Of a DNA stretch of 64,000 bases, positions 42,298-52,483 are shown in pieces. Under the pieces are notes generated by a model that was not told where the DNA came from, did not search any database, and saw nothing but the letters and a program-made list of their open reading frames with translations. Source of the stretch: Heterohyrax brucei (taxonomy: Eukaryota; Chordata; Mammalia; Hyracoidea; Procaviidae); the NCBI GenBank assembly GCA_028571685.1, contig CM053162.1, positions 73,520,351 through 73,584,350 of the forward strand, written 5' to 3'. Within the stretch, counting starts at the first letter, position 1; each line of letters opens with the position of its first letter. The position numbers were made by a program, and so were the translations under genes.

Positions 42298-42452
42298 ACC
42301 TTTGTTGTTGTTGAGTCAGTTCTGACTTATGCAGACCGCCTAGGACGGAAGAGAATGGCCCTGTGGGGACCCTAAGGAGCAGCTGGTGGGTCTGCATTGC
42401 AAACGCTGGGTTAGCAGAGGAGCGGGTGACCGCCATGCTGCTGAGCCTCTGT
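42298..42452 (-). mobile_element. AfroSINE in L1, copy 1
   Basis: The + strand reads CTTTGTTGTTGTTGAGTCAGTTCTGACTTATGCAGACC, then GAATGGCCCTGTGGGGACCCTAAGGAGCAGCTGG. AAACGCTGGGTTAGCAGAGGAGCGGGTGACCGCCATGCTGCTGAG ends it. The head is degraded. Confidence 0.75.
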
Positions 42453-43571
42453 GCCCTACAAGTTTCCTGAATCAATTCGTTAGTGGTAGTTGCTTTCCTG
42501 TTGACTTTCTGGGGATTTTCGTTATAGATGATCACGTCACCTGTGAATAAGGATAGTTTTGTCTCTTCCCTCCTGATTCCGATGCCTTTACCTTTTCCTT
42601 GCCTCACTGCTTGCTTTGGTGAACATCTTAGTACAGTACTGAAGAGCTTTGGTGAGAGGGAGCGTCAGTGCCTTGTTCCTGACCTAAACGGAAAGCTCAT
42701 AGACTTTCTCAACTGAGCATGTGTTAGCTGTGGGTTTTTCATAAATACCCTTTATCATGCTGAGGATTTCTCTTTCTACTTTTAGTTTTTGAGAGTTTCT
42801 TTCATGAAATGGTGTTGGGTTTTTTAAAATGCCTTTTCTGTATCAATTGAGATAATCACGATTGTTTTCCTTTCTTCTGATACGCGGAGTAAGTTGGCTC
42901 ATCTCCTTATATTGAGCACCCCTGCTTTCCTGGAAAAAGTCCCACTGTGTCGTAACATTTCATCTTTTAATCAGCTGTTGGATTTGGTTTGCTAGTGTAG
43001 TAAAGACTTTTGTATCCATGTTCATGACATTGATTTATAGTTTCTTGTGGTGTCTGCGTCTCACTTTTGGTATTGGGGTAATGCTGGCCTTGTACTGTGA
43101 GTTATGAAGTGTTTCTTTCTCTTCTGTCTTTTAGAAGAATTGATGTCAGTTCTTTAAATGCTTAGTGTAATTTATCACTGAAGAATTTTGGTCCAGGACT
43201 TTTCCTGCTGTTGTTGTTGAAAGGTTTTTGATTACTGATTATATCTCTTTGTGTGCTGAGGGCCTGTTATGATTTTGTAATTCTACTTGAGTCAATGTAC
43301 ATTGTTTATGTGTTTCTAGAAATTTGTCCATTTCATCTAAGTTACCTAATTAGGTGGTATACTGTTGTTCGTAGTATTCTCTTATGATCCTTTTGATTTC
43401 CGAAAAAGGATCAGAAATAAGCAAAGTGATGTCCTACTTTAGTTTCTAAGTTTAGTTATGTGTATCGTTCTTTTTTCTTTGTCAATCTAGTTGAAAACGT
43501 GTTGGTTCTACTGATTTTTTCAAAGAAATGACTTAGGTTTTATTGATTCTCTCTGTTGTTTCTCTGTAAAT

Positions 43572-43738
43572 CAAAAGCCAAACCAAACCTGTTGCCATCA
43601 AGTTGATTCTGACTCTTAGCGACCCTGTGGGTCGGAGTAGAACTGCCGTATGGGGTTTTCAGGGGGCACTTGGTGGATTTGAACTGCCGACCTTGGATCT
43701 GGATTGGCAGACCCTTAGCTACTATGTCAGAGTTTTCT
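43572..43738 (-). mobile_element. AfroSINE in L1, copy 2
   Basis: A well preserved copy: CCAAACCAAACCTGTTGCCATCAAGTTGATTCTGACTCTTAGCGACCCTGTGG, then GTAGAACTGCCGTATGGGGTTTTCAGGGGGCACTTGGTGGATTTGAACTGCCGACC. The head side is GCAGACCCTTAGCTACTATGTCA. Confidence 0.9.
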
Positions 43739-44423
43739 GTTTCAGTTGTGTTTGCTCTGAGCTTTTCTGTTTCTTTCCTTCTGGTAGCTTTAGGCTTAGT
43801 TTGCTCTTCTCTTTCTAGTTCCTGAAGTTGTAAAGTTAAGTTACTGATTTGAAATCATTCTTATTATGTGGACATTACTGATGGAAATTTCCCTGTGAGT
43901 ACTGCCTTCGCTACATCTGATAAATTTTGGTATATTGTGAATTCAGTTCACTCAAGTCTGAGTATTTTCTGGTTTCTTCCTTCACCATTCATCATTTAAT
44001 AGCATATTGTTTTATGTCCAGGTATTTGTGTATTTTATGGATTTCCTTGTGTTATTAATTTTTAAAATAACTATCCAATGATTTCTAGTTTCAACCTGTT
44101 GTGATCGGAGAAGGTACACTTTGTTCAGTTGCAGACTTTTTTAAGTTGTTAAGAATGGCTCTGTTGCTCACTGCATGATCTGTCCCGGAGAATGGTCCTT
44201 GTGTGCTGGAAATGAGTGTTCACTGTTCTGATGTTCAGGGAGTGTTCTCTATGTGTCTGCTAGGCCTGGTTGGTTTCTAATGTTGTTCAAATCCTATGTA
44301 TTCTTACTAATCTTCTTTCTAGAGACTCTGTTATTGAAGTAATGTATTGAAGTCTACCTAATGATGCAGAATTCTCTAGTTCTCTCTTTCATACTCTCAG
44401 TTCCTGTGTCATGTATTTGGGGT

Positions 44424-44600
44424 CCTGAGGAAACTGTGGTGGCACAGTGATGAAGTGCCAAGGCCCCTAACCTGCAGGTCTTGGTTTGAGTCCTCAGACA
44501 TTCCTTGGACACTCCCTGGGCAGTCCTGCTCTGTTCTATATGGTCTCTAGGAGTTGAAATCAACTCGACAACAGTCTGTTTGGTTTGGTAATATAGATGA
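44424..44600 (+). mobile_element. AfroSINE in L1, copy 3
   Basis: A sense copy: GGAAACTGTGGTGGCACAGTGATGAAGTGCC (A-box side), TTGGTTTGAGTCCTCAGACATTCC (B-box side), then TATGGTCTCTAGGAGTTGAAATCAACTCGACAACAGTCTGTTTGGTTTGG. It lies 386 bp upstream of the EXOC6B acceptor and points toward it. Confidence 0.85.
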
Positions 44601-44950
44601 ATATATATTTATAATTACATCTTCTTGGTGAATTGACGCTTTTACCATTATGTGATGTTCTTCTTTGTTTCTAGAAAACCCTTCTTGAGATTTAGTCTGT
44701 AGACTATCCCTTGACAGTTTAAGATTTTAGGTGTTGTTTTTCTGCTGTCAATTAGAAAGGAAAATACGCTTATTGACTAAACAAACTGTTAGAACTATCA
44801 TGACTGGCAGTGACTGAATTAATGCTTGAGATGATTGCCATCAGGGTCTGTAAATGCTGAGATGTTCAAATGCAAGGGTATAATAAAGGAGAATCTTAAG
44901 AGAATCACCTGATTGCAAAATAAGTTGATTTTTATGGGTGTTTCATGGCA

Positions 44951-44985
44951 CCCACTAACGCTGTGCTCCCCACTGTGTGTTCCAG
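44951..44985 (+). promoter_or_regulatory. EXOC6B: 3' splice site (branch point, pyrimidine tract, AG) of the EXOC6B exon
   Basis: The AG at 44984-44985 immediately precedes the conserved reading frame. A branch-point-like CACTAAC lies at 44954-44960, with its adenosine about 27 bases upstream of the AG, a normal spacing. The interval between is pyrimidine-rich (CTGTGCTCCCCACTGTGTGTTCC). The branch point is inferred from consensus only. Confidence 0.8.
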
Positions 44986-45127
44986 GGGAAGGTGGCCCAG
45001 ACGGCGTGCATGTCAGCTTGTAAACATCTGGCCACATCCTTGATGCAACTTCTGCTGGAAGCCGAGGTCCGACAGCTCACGCTGGGCGCATTGCAGCAGT
45101 TCAACCTGGATGTCAGAGAATGTGAAC
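44986..45127 (+). CDS. EXOC6B: EXOC6B internal coding exon (exocyst subunit Sec15 family)
   Basis: This 142-bp exon reads in frame 1 as 47 complete codons plus the first base (C) of the next codon. It contains KHLATSLMQLLLEAEVRQL followed by TLGALQQFNLDVRECE. The split codon C|AG would give the Gln that follows in the family. This is the C-terminal helical region of Sec15, a subunit of the octameric exocyst complex, which tethers secretory vesicles to the plasma membrane and binds Rab11-type GTPases. From memory, the paralogue EXOC6 differs around LLLEAEVRQLTLGALQ, so EXOC6B fits better; I could not align them here. There are no stops or frameshifts, splice sites are intact, and the flanking introns are very long, as expected for this large gene. 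A retrocopy is excluded because coding similarity ends exactly at the splice sites. Confidence 0.9.
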
Positions 45128-45133
45128 GTAAGC
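45128..45133 (+). promoter_or_regulatory. EXOC6B: 5' splice site of the EXOC6B exon
   Basis: The exon ends GAAC and is followed by GTAAGC, close to the mammalian donor consensus. The intron is phase 1, which agrees with the following family residue (Gln) being split across the junction. Confidence 0.85.
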
Positions 45134-45477
45134 CAGCCAGCCCCCACGTTCCTTAGTTTTCCTACCTCCGTACACACTTCCAGATCTCATTTTAGGTCTG
45201 TGGGGCTCTTGTTCCTGAGGGGCTGGAGAACACTTAAGGACAGTGGAAGTGTCTTTGGAAATGGGATCTATCCTGCAGCTGATATGAATACCCAGAGTAC
45301 CTAGGCCTGTACTTAGAGCAGAGAAGACTCCTGTCCACAGGAAGCGTGCTGTCTAGATGTGTATGTGATAGACATTGAGATAACACTGGCTGAGCCAAGC
45401 ACTTCACAGGATTGCAGATCCCAATAGTTGCTTTTTGTTTTATATTTTAAACTCTGTTCACATTTTATGTCAGCAGT

Positions 45478-45575
45478 TGGAATCCACGAGGTGCTCCTTG
45501 GAAACTCTGTGGGGCAGTTCTGCTGTATCTGTAGGGTCCTTAAGAGTCAAAAATTGACTTGACAGCAGTGAAGTG
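45478..45575 (+). mobile_element. AfroSINE 3' half
   Basis: TTGGAATCCACGAGGTGCTCCTTGGAAACTCTGTGGGGCAGTTCTGC leads to GTAGGGTCCTTAAGAGTCAAAAATTGACTTGACAGCAGTG. It starts within the B-box region, so the head is missing. Confidence 0.85.
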
Positions 45576-46174
45576 AATTTTGGGGTCGCATCTTATCTGC
45601 AAGGTCTTCTTAGTTGGAAGAACCAGTCATTGTGCCTGGACCAGGCAGAAACACTTTCTGTTACCAGCAAGCGAAAACCTTCAACAAGGGATTTAAGGGA
45701 GTGTGCTTTGTCTTTCTCAGTGGCTGTCACTTGTGTTGACTTACCTGGTCAGTGACATTGTCACAGACCAGGTGCTTCTGATCCATTCCTTGGCCACCTT
45801 TAGGGTAGAGGCTTTTCATCGTCATGTGTGTGTTATATTCAGAAAAGACCCTATGCCCTATGTTCAGGATTGTAAAATGTGACCAAAATTACCTGTTCCT
45901 TTGATGAAGAGAATAAAAACCTTTTCAGGAGATCCCTGGCAAACATCTCTTTATGCTTCATTGGCCAGAACACTGTCCCCTTGCTTGTCTCTGGTGAGGT
46001 GGAAGGGGACTGTCTCTCTTGGCACGGTTGATACTCCTCATGGACATCTGCTTGGGGTTGGACATGAAGTGAGGGCTTCATGAGGAAGGAAGGGGCCGGG
46101 AAAGAAGAGTGTGTGCGGTGACTGTGTCAGGGAGCAAGGAGGAAGAGCTAAGGCACCTGGAGATTTTTTTTTAT

Positions 46175-47640
46175 TCTAAGAAAATTGAAATAGTATAAAG
46201 TCTCAGAAATAGCATGTGACCCAGCAGTCCTCCTCTAGGAATCCATCTAGAGAGACAGACGGTCACCCAGCAAGACGTGTATGCACCTGTGAACACGACG
46301 CAGTTTTCAGCACAGAGGTGGAAGCAACCATGGTGCCACCAGCAGATGAAGGGACTCACTGATGACAGCCATGCACATGAGGGAGTGCCATGCAGTGATG
46401 AGGGACAATGATGGACCTTCACAGCATCTCACAGCATGAGTGAATCTGGAGGGCCTTATGCTGAGTGAAATCAGTCAATCATAGAAGAACAGATACTGTT
46501 TAAGCCCCCGTTATAAAAACTCACAGGTTTAAACACAGGAGGAAACAGTCTTCAATGACTATGAGAAAGGAGAGGGGTGGGGAGAGGAGACACCACGAAC
46601 CAGAGAGTAAGTGAAGGTTAACTCTGGTGAATGGAAAAACAGTACACAATACAGGGTCAGTGGCACAGCTTGGCCAAGGCAAAGTCACAGACGTACCCGT
46701 GATACATCCGAACACCTGGAGGTGGCATAACAAGTTCATGACAAGTGGCATAACATAGTTCATGAAGAAAATATTTCACATCCCATTTTGGTGAGTAGCA
46801 TCGGGATCTTAAAAGCTTAGGAGTGGCCGTGTAATACACATCTCCCTGTCCCCTGACGTCCAGAGCAAGGGAGAATCAAGAAACCCACAAGGGAAATCTT
46901 AGTCCAGAGGACTGATGGGTCGCAAATTCCACAGCCTCCAGCAGCCCGAGAACAAGTGTATGATGCCCAGCCATCACCGCTGACTGTTCTGGTGCACTTT
47001 TAATTCAGAACTGAAGTCATTTCTGAACTTCATCCCTCAGCTAAAAGTGAGATAGGTCTGTAAAGCCAGTGACAACACACATGTGGGTCATGCTTCTGAA
47101 GTCGGCGCGTGAGAAGAAGTGGCAATGCGTGCTCAACAGCAAAGTCAGGAAAACAGGAATGGACAAGAAACATGCGTGAATGACAAGAGGGACTTGGATG
47201 CAGACAGGGAGTGTGGTCACACGTCACAGGGACACAGCCAGTGTCACCATGAATGGTAGGAGGAACCCGGGTGCAGAAAGGGAGAGTGGTCACACATCAC
47301 AGGGGCGCAGCCAACGTCACCATAAATGACAGGAGGAACCTGGGTGCAGAAAGAGTGTTCACACGTCAGAGGGACACAACCAATGTCACCAAGAATGACA
47401 GGAGGAACCTGGGTGCAGAAATGGAGAGTGGTCACACGTCACAGCGACACAGCCGGTGTCACCATGAATGACAGGAGGAACCTGGATACAGAAAGGGAGG
47501 GTGTTCACACATCACAGGGATGTAGCCAACGTCATGAGACAATTGATGGGCAAGTTGTTGAATGAGACACTAATTTGCTCTGTATGCAACCATCGAAAGT
47601 ACCATTTTTAAAAAAGGAGAAGAGTGAAAAAAAAAAGTGA
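46175..47640 (+). mobile_element. L1 ORF2 C-terminus and 3' UTR with an internal tandem array
   Basis: The end of ORF2 is at 46185-46530, with AGAGGTGGAAGCAACCATGGTGCC as the WNQP block and GCCTTATGCTGAGTGAAATCAGTCAATC as the C-terminus. About 600 bases of 3' UTR follow, with GAGCAAGGGAGAATCAAGAA (46861) as a landmark shared with 5083. Then come the 73-bp tandem array and a tail ending AAAAAAGGAGAAGAGTGAAAAAAAAAAG. It is 5'-truncated and dead. Confidence 0.8.
47185..47545 (+). repeat. 73-bp minisatellite, 5 units, inside L1 3' UTR
   Basis: Units start at about 47185, 47258, 47331, 47400 and 47473 (spacing 73, 73, 69, 73). Each holds AGGAGGAACCTGGGTGCAGAAA, GTGGTCACACGTCACAGGGACACAGCC and GTGTCACCATGAATGAC. 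The 69-bp unit has lost GGGAGAGT-like bases. Confidence 0.93.
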
Positions 47641-47769
47641 AATTGCATGGGGCTGCTAACATGCCAGCTTACCTTTTTATTTTTACTGCTTATTGGTCTC
47701 TCTGGGTTGATATTTTTTAAAAATTATGTTAAAAATAATATATAATTGAGAGCTTTATCCCTGATATTT

Positions 47770-49405
47770 CTTACTTGAAAATTTATATTGATACAAATAT
47801 AGATCATACAAGATCTGACAAGTTCTCAAACAACTTGGTGAGGTTTCGGAACCTTGGTGTATCAGAGTCTCACAGCTGCGTTGGTGTCAATGTGTGGCAG
47901 TGTCTTGCTGAGTGGCATTCATTATTGTTGTTGTGTGCTTTTCTGTGACAATTGCGAGACTGTTAAAACTTGAATTAGAGCAACAAACAAACATGAAATT
48001 TCTTGGCAGGAGTGGAAGTGAAATCAGGGATGCGCTGGTCCAAGTTTATGGGAATAATGCCTGAAGAAAATGGCAGTGTACAAATGGATTAAACGTTTTT
48101 CTGAGGGGAGAGAAAGCATCACTGATGAAGAGAGGACAGGGAGGCCACTAACAGGCAGAACTGATGAAAATGTTGCAAAAATTCATCCAATTGTGTGTCA
48201 GAATCATCAGCTGACTGTGAGAAGCATAGCAGACCAAGTAAACATTTGATAGAGAAACAGGGAAATCTCTTTTTTTTTTTCTATTATGATTGAATGAAAA
48301 TGTACATTCCCATATAAATTCGCATGCTCACCTATATGCAGCTCCCAGTGCTCTCCCTGCCGCGTGACAGCACACCCTTCCTCTCTGCTCTGTACATGTC
48401 CTATCCTCCCAACAGTCTTCTATCCCCTCCTCTCCACCCACTCCCCTTCCTCCAGCAAGAGGTCAGCAGGATGACATCCTATAGATGCACAGAACCATAA
48501 AATTCCCACAAGATGCAGTCACTCTGCATCACCAAGTCCAATACATTGTTGTCTGAAAAGTTGATCTTCATTATGATTTATGGACTGGAGCAGCATCAGG
48601 GCCAGGGGCCATGCTCCCAGGGGAGGAACAGGAAAATCTTAACTGAGAAAGGCATGTGCAAAAATAGTCCCTAAGGAGCCCACCAATGAACAAAAACAAA
48701 GGAGACTTGAAGTTTGCCAAGAACTTTTAGAGAGGCCAGTGATGTTCTGGGCTGTGTTATCACTGGTGATGAGACACAAGTGTCCTAATACAACCCTGGA
48801 AGAGTGTCGAAGGGCACAATGGAAGTCAACCAATTCACTATGACCAGACAAGTTCCGTCAGTCCAAATCAAGAGTCACAACGATGTTGATAATCTTTTTT
48901 GATATTAGAAGGATTGTTCATTGTGAACTTGTACCAACTGGACAAACAGTTAACCATGTTGACTTCTTGGCAGTGCTGGAAAGACTGCATGAGGAAGAGG
49001 AAAATGACCTGAACTTGTCACCAACTACTCATGGCTCTTGTGTCAAGACAGTTCACCAGCTCTCATGACACTGTGAGGGAGTTTTGGGCCAAATAACTAT
49101 GGGAACACCATCCCTGCTCACCTGATCTGGCCCCCTGTAACTTTTTCCTTCGCCCAGAAATAAAGGAAATACTGAAAGGAAGACATTTCAGTGACCTTCG
49201 GGACATCAAGGGTAATACGATGGCAGTTCTAATGGCCCCTCCAGAAAAAGAGGTTCAAAGTTGCTTTGAAGAGAAGTTAAGGCCGTGGTGTGGTGCACGG
49301 CTTCCCAAGGGGAGTCCTTTGGAGGCAACCGCAGCGATACTCAGCAGTGAGCTATATGCACGTGTTCTAGGATGAGTTCACAGACTTAGCCGTCAGACCT
49401 CATGT
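47770..49405 (+). mobile_element. Mariner-family DNA transposon, dead, split by an L1 fragment
   Basis: Terminal sequence AAGATCTGACAAGTTCTC (47810) faces the inverse GAGTTCACAGACTTAGCCGTCAGACCTC near 49375-49400. The transposase relic starts at about 47993. It continues as KACAKIVPKEPTNEQKQRR (48646-48702), then SKSRVTTMLIIFFDIRRIV and CELVPTGQTVNHV (48866-48960), and SPDLAPCNFFL (49117-49150). The first catalytic Asp (ITGDET) survives at 48764. The second (HHDNAP-type) region at 49015-49045 is degraded to THGSC. The third Asp is present in SPDLAP. Frameshifts and stops interrupt the gene. Confidence 0.9.
48269..48626 (-). mobile_element. L1 3' UTR fragment inserted in mariner, with target-site duplication
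   Basis: Flanked by AACAGGGAAATCT (48256-48268) and AACAGGAAAATCT (48627-48639), which differ by one base. It begins on + with a T11 tract, then ATTATGATTGAATGAAAATGTACATTCCCATATAAATTCGC. It is the same 3' UTR start as at 30815 and ends at GGCCATGCTCCCAGGGGAGG, so it is heavily 5'-truncated. Confidence 0.93.
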
Positions 49406-49407
49406 GA

Positions 49408-49558
49408 TGGGCGCACTCGTGGTGCGGTGGGTGGGAGCTCAGTGGCTGACCCGAGGCTGGCAGTGCAGCCCCACCAGCCGCCCCTTGGAGACCCTCCAGG
49501 GCACTTCTGCCCATCCCGTGGGGTTGTCATGAGTCAGAGTCGACGTGTAGCAGCAGGA
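49408..49558 (+). mobile_element. AfroSINE abutting the mariner 3' end
   Basis: GGGCGCACTCGTGGTGCGGTGGGTGGGAGCTCAGTGGCTGACCCGAGG is the head and body side. CCACCAGCCGCCCCTTGGAGACC comes next, then CCCGTGGGGTTGTCATGAGTCAGAGTCGACGTGTAGCAGCAGG. It is GC-rich and diverged. Confidence 0.75.
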
Positions 49559-49779
49559 TGGAATATGCCATGAGGCACAGGAGCTGAAATAATAAAAACT
49601 TCTCAGTGAAGGTAAAAGATGAAAGAGAAGCAGACCAAGTGCAAATGTCGCAAGAGAAGACAGAACAGCAGGACGGAGAGTGAGAGCCGGCTCTGGACAC
49701 GACACTTGGTGTAGGTGGTGTGAGGAGCCCATTAAAAAACCAGGAATTGTCCAATTAAATGAAAAGGAAAGATCCTTCT

Positions 49780-49875
49780 ATATACTGTCTGTGAGAAAGC
49801 TATAGGATAGGTTAAAAGGATGGAGAAAGACATGCCATGCAAACGGTCATCGTGAGAAAGCCGGATGGGACCGTC
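49780..49875 (+). mobile_element. Old L1 fragment
   Basis: GGTTAAAAGGATGGAGAAAGACATGCCATGCAAACGGTCATCGTGAGAAAGCCGG matches the ancient L1 ORF2 stretch AAAGGATGG..AAAGATATACCATGCAAAC..TAATCA.AAGAAAGC.GG. The region 49560-49780 may belong to the same element. Confidence 0.6.
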
Positions 49876-50049
49876 CTCTTTGTTCTGTGTTTTAGTTCTT
49901 ACTGAGTTTACAGTAGTAAACATCTTTCCCTTAACACAGTGTAACCTTAAAGTAACGGTATACCGTTTTATGTTAGTTTAAGAATCTTTGAGCAGCATAC
50001 TTACTGTAAGATGGATTACTTCTTCATGTTCTATGAATTCTGTGGTAGA

Positions 50050-50180
50050 ACAAACAGATCCACTGCCGTAGAGTTGATTCTGGCTCAGGGCAACCCTGTA
50101 GGACAGCATAGAGCTGCCCCATAGGGTTTCCAAGGAGAACCTGGGAGATTTATTTTTTAACCACCACACCACCAGGATAT
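50050..50180 (-). mobile_element. AfroSINE, slightly shortened
   Basis: CAGATCCACTGCCGTAGAGTTGATTCTGGCTCAGGGCAACCCTGTAGGACAGCATAGAGCTGCCCCATAGGGTTTCCAAGGAG. The head side is TTTAACCACCACACCACCAGGATATCC. About 25 bases of the B-box side are deleted. Confidence 0.9.
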
Positions 50181-50199
50181 CCAGATTCTACAATATATT

Positions 50200-51960
50200 G
50201 GTGTAATTTTTGCTTTAAACAATTATCTTTTGAGTAGTTCCTACAGTGATTGAAATACGTTGTGTATTTATCCACTTACTTAGCATACCTAGCGTTTTCA
50301 TTCCATCTGAGGTCCCTTCTCCATCTTCTGCCTGGAGCGCTCCGCTGCCTCTTCCGTGGTGCAGCTCAGCCAGCCATCAGTTTCTCGAATAAGCTCTTTG
50401 TCTTCCTTTTACAACAGTATTTGCACTTCAGAATTTTAAATAGCAGTTTATTTTTTCTTTCCTTTCAGCACTTTAAGTATTTCTATACACCCTTCTTTTT
50501 CTTCAACTGTTCTTAAGATTCTCATCACTGGATTTTAGCAGTTTTATCATGATGTGCCCTTATGTGGTTTTCTTTAGCTTGATTCTGTTTACATGTGCTT
50601 AGATGTCCATGTTTATAATTTTCTTTCAATTTGAGGGAAAAAAGGGCATTATTTGTACTAATTTCTTTCAGTTACCCATTTTTTAGATCACTTCGTACTG
50701 GCCCAAAGGTTATCGATGCTGTTTACCTTTCGACATTTTTTTTCTTATTTGTTTCATTTCTGATAGTTTCTCTAGCTGTATCTTCAAGTTTTTTGAGCTT
50801 TTCTTTTGCCGTATCTAATCTGCTGGTGGCCACCCTTGTGTCGTAGTGGTTAAGTGCTACATCTGCTCACCAGAAGGCGAGCAGTTCTGGTCACCCATGT
50901 GCTCCTTGGAAGCTCTGTGGGCGGTTCTGCTCTGTCCTGTAGGGTCACTAGGAGTTGGAATCGACTTGGCGGCGAACGGGTTGGTTTGTTTGACCTGTTC
51001 TTCGTTTCAGATGTTGGCTTTGCACATCTGTGTGCTGTTTCACAGTTATCGTTTCTGTCCTCATTATGCTCAGTTTTTTTTTCATCCACTTCAACGTGTG
51101 GAACATTTTTCTAACAGCTGTTTTAGCGTGCCTTTCTGCTGGTTCCAGCGTCAGTGTGCTTTCCAAATCTGCTTTGTCACTGAGTTTTGTCTTTGCCGTC
51201 GGATTACAGGTCACACTTTCCTGCATCTTTGTGCTGCTGCTAATTTTTATCAGACGCCTGCTGTTACACATGTTAGGTTGGCAGGTGCTGCGCTTCATCC
51301 GTCTAAATGGCATCAGCGGTTTTCTGGCCAGTGGTTAAGTTCCTTGGAGTTGGTGGGATCCTCTGAGATGTGCTCCTAAGCTGTGGTGGCTGCAGAGCAA
51401 TGTAGGGCTCATTCCACTCCCAGTCCTAAAGTGACACTCTTTGCAGCGTTCTTTCCGTTGTCCTGGGTGTCAGGTTGTCATCCCGCGCTGGCTGTGAGAG
51501 CACGGAGCACACACAGCCTCATAGGACAGTGCCACTCCTCCGATGGCCCCTCTCTGGCAGTTGTTTCCTGCCCCAGGTAAGGACTCACTCCGCCAAAGGC
51601 TTAGCAGAACTGCCTGTAGTTTCCTGAGTGTTCTGCCGTGTAGCTGCCTCCTCACCGACCCCTGCCCTGCAAACCCTCATCCCTCCACGTGGACCATCTG
51701 TGGACCTGTGAACTCTGATCTCTGCCGCGTCACGCCACGAGACCACTGTGTTCTGTGTAGGTCCTCTACGTCCCTGTGTGGCAGCGGTCTCTAGCAGGCT
51801 CGCCTGGATTTGTGGTCTTCTCAGGGATGGCAGCCTTGCCTCACCAGTTGTTCTGTATCTGAAGTCATTCTTGCACATACTTGGTTCACTTGCTAGGTTT
51901 TCTGGGTTTTTGTTTGTTTCCTTGTCTGTTTTCCCTTACAGTCCTCTGACTGTTACTCCA
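50200..51960 (-). mobile_element. Ancient LINE-like stretch, class uncertain
   Basis: The T-rich sequence at 50400-50820 is typical of an antisense old LINE. CAGGTCACACTTTCCTGCATCTTTGTGCTGCTGCTAATTTTTATCAGACGCC at 51208 is likewise typical, as is GTTAAGTTCCTTGGAGTTGGTGGGATCCTCTGAG at 51335. I recall this pattern from annotated mammalian LINE relics but cannot name the subfamily. The AfroSINE at 50824 interrupts it. Open frames such as 50846-51379 (+) span the SINE and the LINE and are not genes. Confidence 0.4.
50824..50996 (+). mobile_element. AfroSINE, well preserved
   Basis: The head-to-tail order is intact: GTGTCGTAGTGGTTAAGTGCTACATCTGC (A box), GGCGAGCAGTTCTGGTCACCCATGTGCTCCTTGG, CTCTGTCCTGTAGGGTCACTAGGAGTTGGAATCGACTTGGCGGCGAACGGGTTGGTTTG. 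The B box is degraded (GTTCTGGTC instead of GTTCGAATC). Confidence 0.95.
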
Positions 51961-51984
51961 TCTAGGCCAAGTGCAGGGCTTTTT

Positions 51985-52110
51985 AAGGTCTTCTTTAATT
52001 TTTTCTTTGTAGAAGTAATACATGCTCATGGTAAAAGATGTGGAGGAGAAAAAGAAATAAAAATTATGCATACTCTTGCCTTTCAGAAATAAACACAGCC
52101 CAGGGATTAC
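51985..52110 (+). repeat. Ancient interspersed repeat fragment, class not assigned
   Basis: GTAGAAGTAATACATGCTCATGGTAAAAGATGTGGAGGAGAAAAAGAAATAAAAATTATGC resembles a widespread old mammalian repeat (AAGTAATACATGCTCATTGTA...). I cannot name the family. Confidence 0.4.
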
Positions 52111-52483
52111 ATCTGGCATACTAGTATCCAGAACCAGAAACTAGAATTCATGCACCAAATTCTTTGTATGTAATTTTCCAGAATTGTTTCGGTTTACTCT
52201 GTCCTAACCAGTTATTGTCCAGGAGAATTAAATTGTGATGATGAACTAAACCAACCAAGATTGAGTCTTGGAGCGGGGTGTAAAGCCGTCCTTTCCTGAG
52301 TCTTGAGAGTAAAGTAGGCTGTCATTCTGTTGTAATTAAAAAGAAAGAAAAAACTTTTGGGTAGGCAGCCAACCAATACCAGCAATTAAAGCCTGTGACG
52401 AATGATTGGGAATGACTCTGTGACTCCATTTTTGACAGAGCTAATGTCGTTTTTGTGGTTAGGTGCCAGTGAGTTGGCTCCAA

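Larger units (their letters stand above)
41835..44720 (-). mobile_element. Long antisense L1 (ORF2), carrying three AfroSINEs
   Basis: Landmarks read inward from the ORF2 middle. TTGGTATTTTGATAGGGATTATGTTAGATCTGTAGATCACTTTGGGGAA (41972) comes first. LSLFTGDVIIYNENPQKV on the minus strand (about 42510-42565) corresponds to the polymerase-active-site region. Then come TTGGATTTGGTTTGCTAGT (42976), AGAATTTTGGTCCAGGACTTTTCCTG (43183) and TTTCCGAAAAAGGATC. TTAAGAATGGCTCTGTTGC (44148) follows, then GGAAATGAGTGTTCACTGTTCTGATGTTCAGGGAGTG. The ORF2 C-terminus and 3' UTR are missing. AfroSINEs at 42298, 43572 and 44424 are later insertions. Confidence 0.8.
1..44985 (+). other. EXOC6B: EXOC6B intron upstream of the exon (partial)
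   Basis: About 45 kb of intronic sequence is present, packed with nested transposable elements listed separately. I looked for the preceding coding stretch (in the family it ends near a segment like FLRSIFQVFTHLP before GKVAQ) and did not see it. The previous exon is therefore probably outside the window. Confidence 0.75.

Noticed and set aside
50846..51379. 177-codon open frame on +, the longest in the window
   Set aside because: It starts in an AfroSINE (50824-50996) and continues into an old LINE-like stretch. It is Cys/Phe-rich without a domain and has an equally long open frame on the opposite strand.
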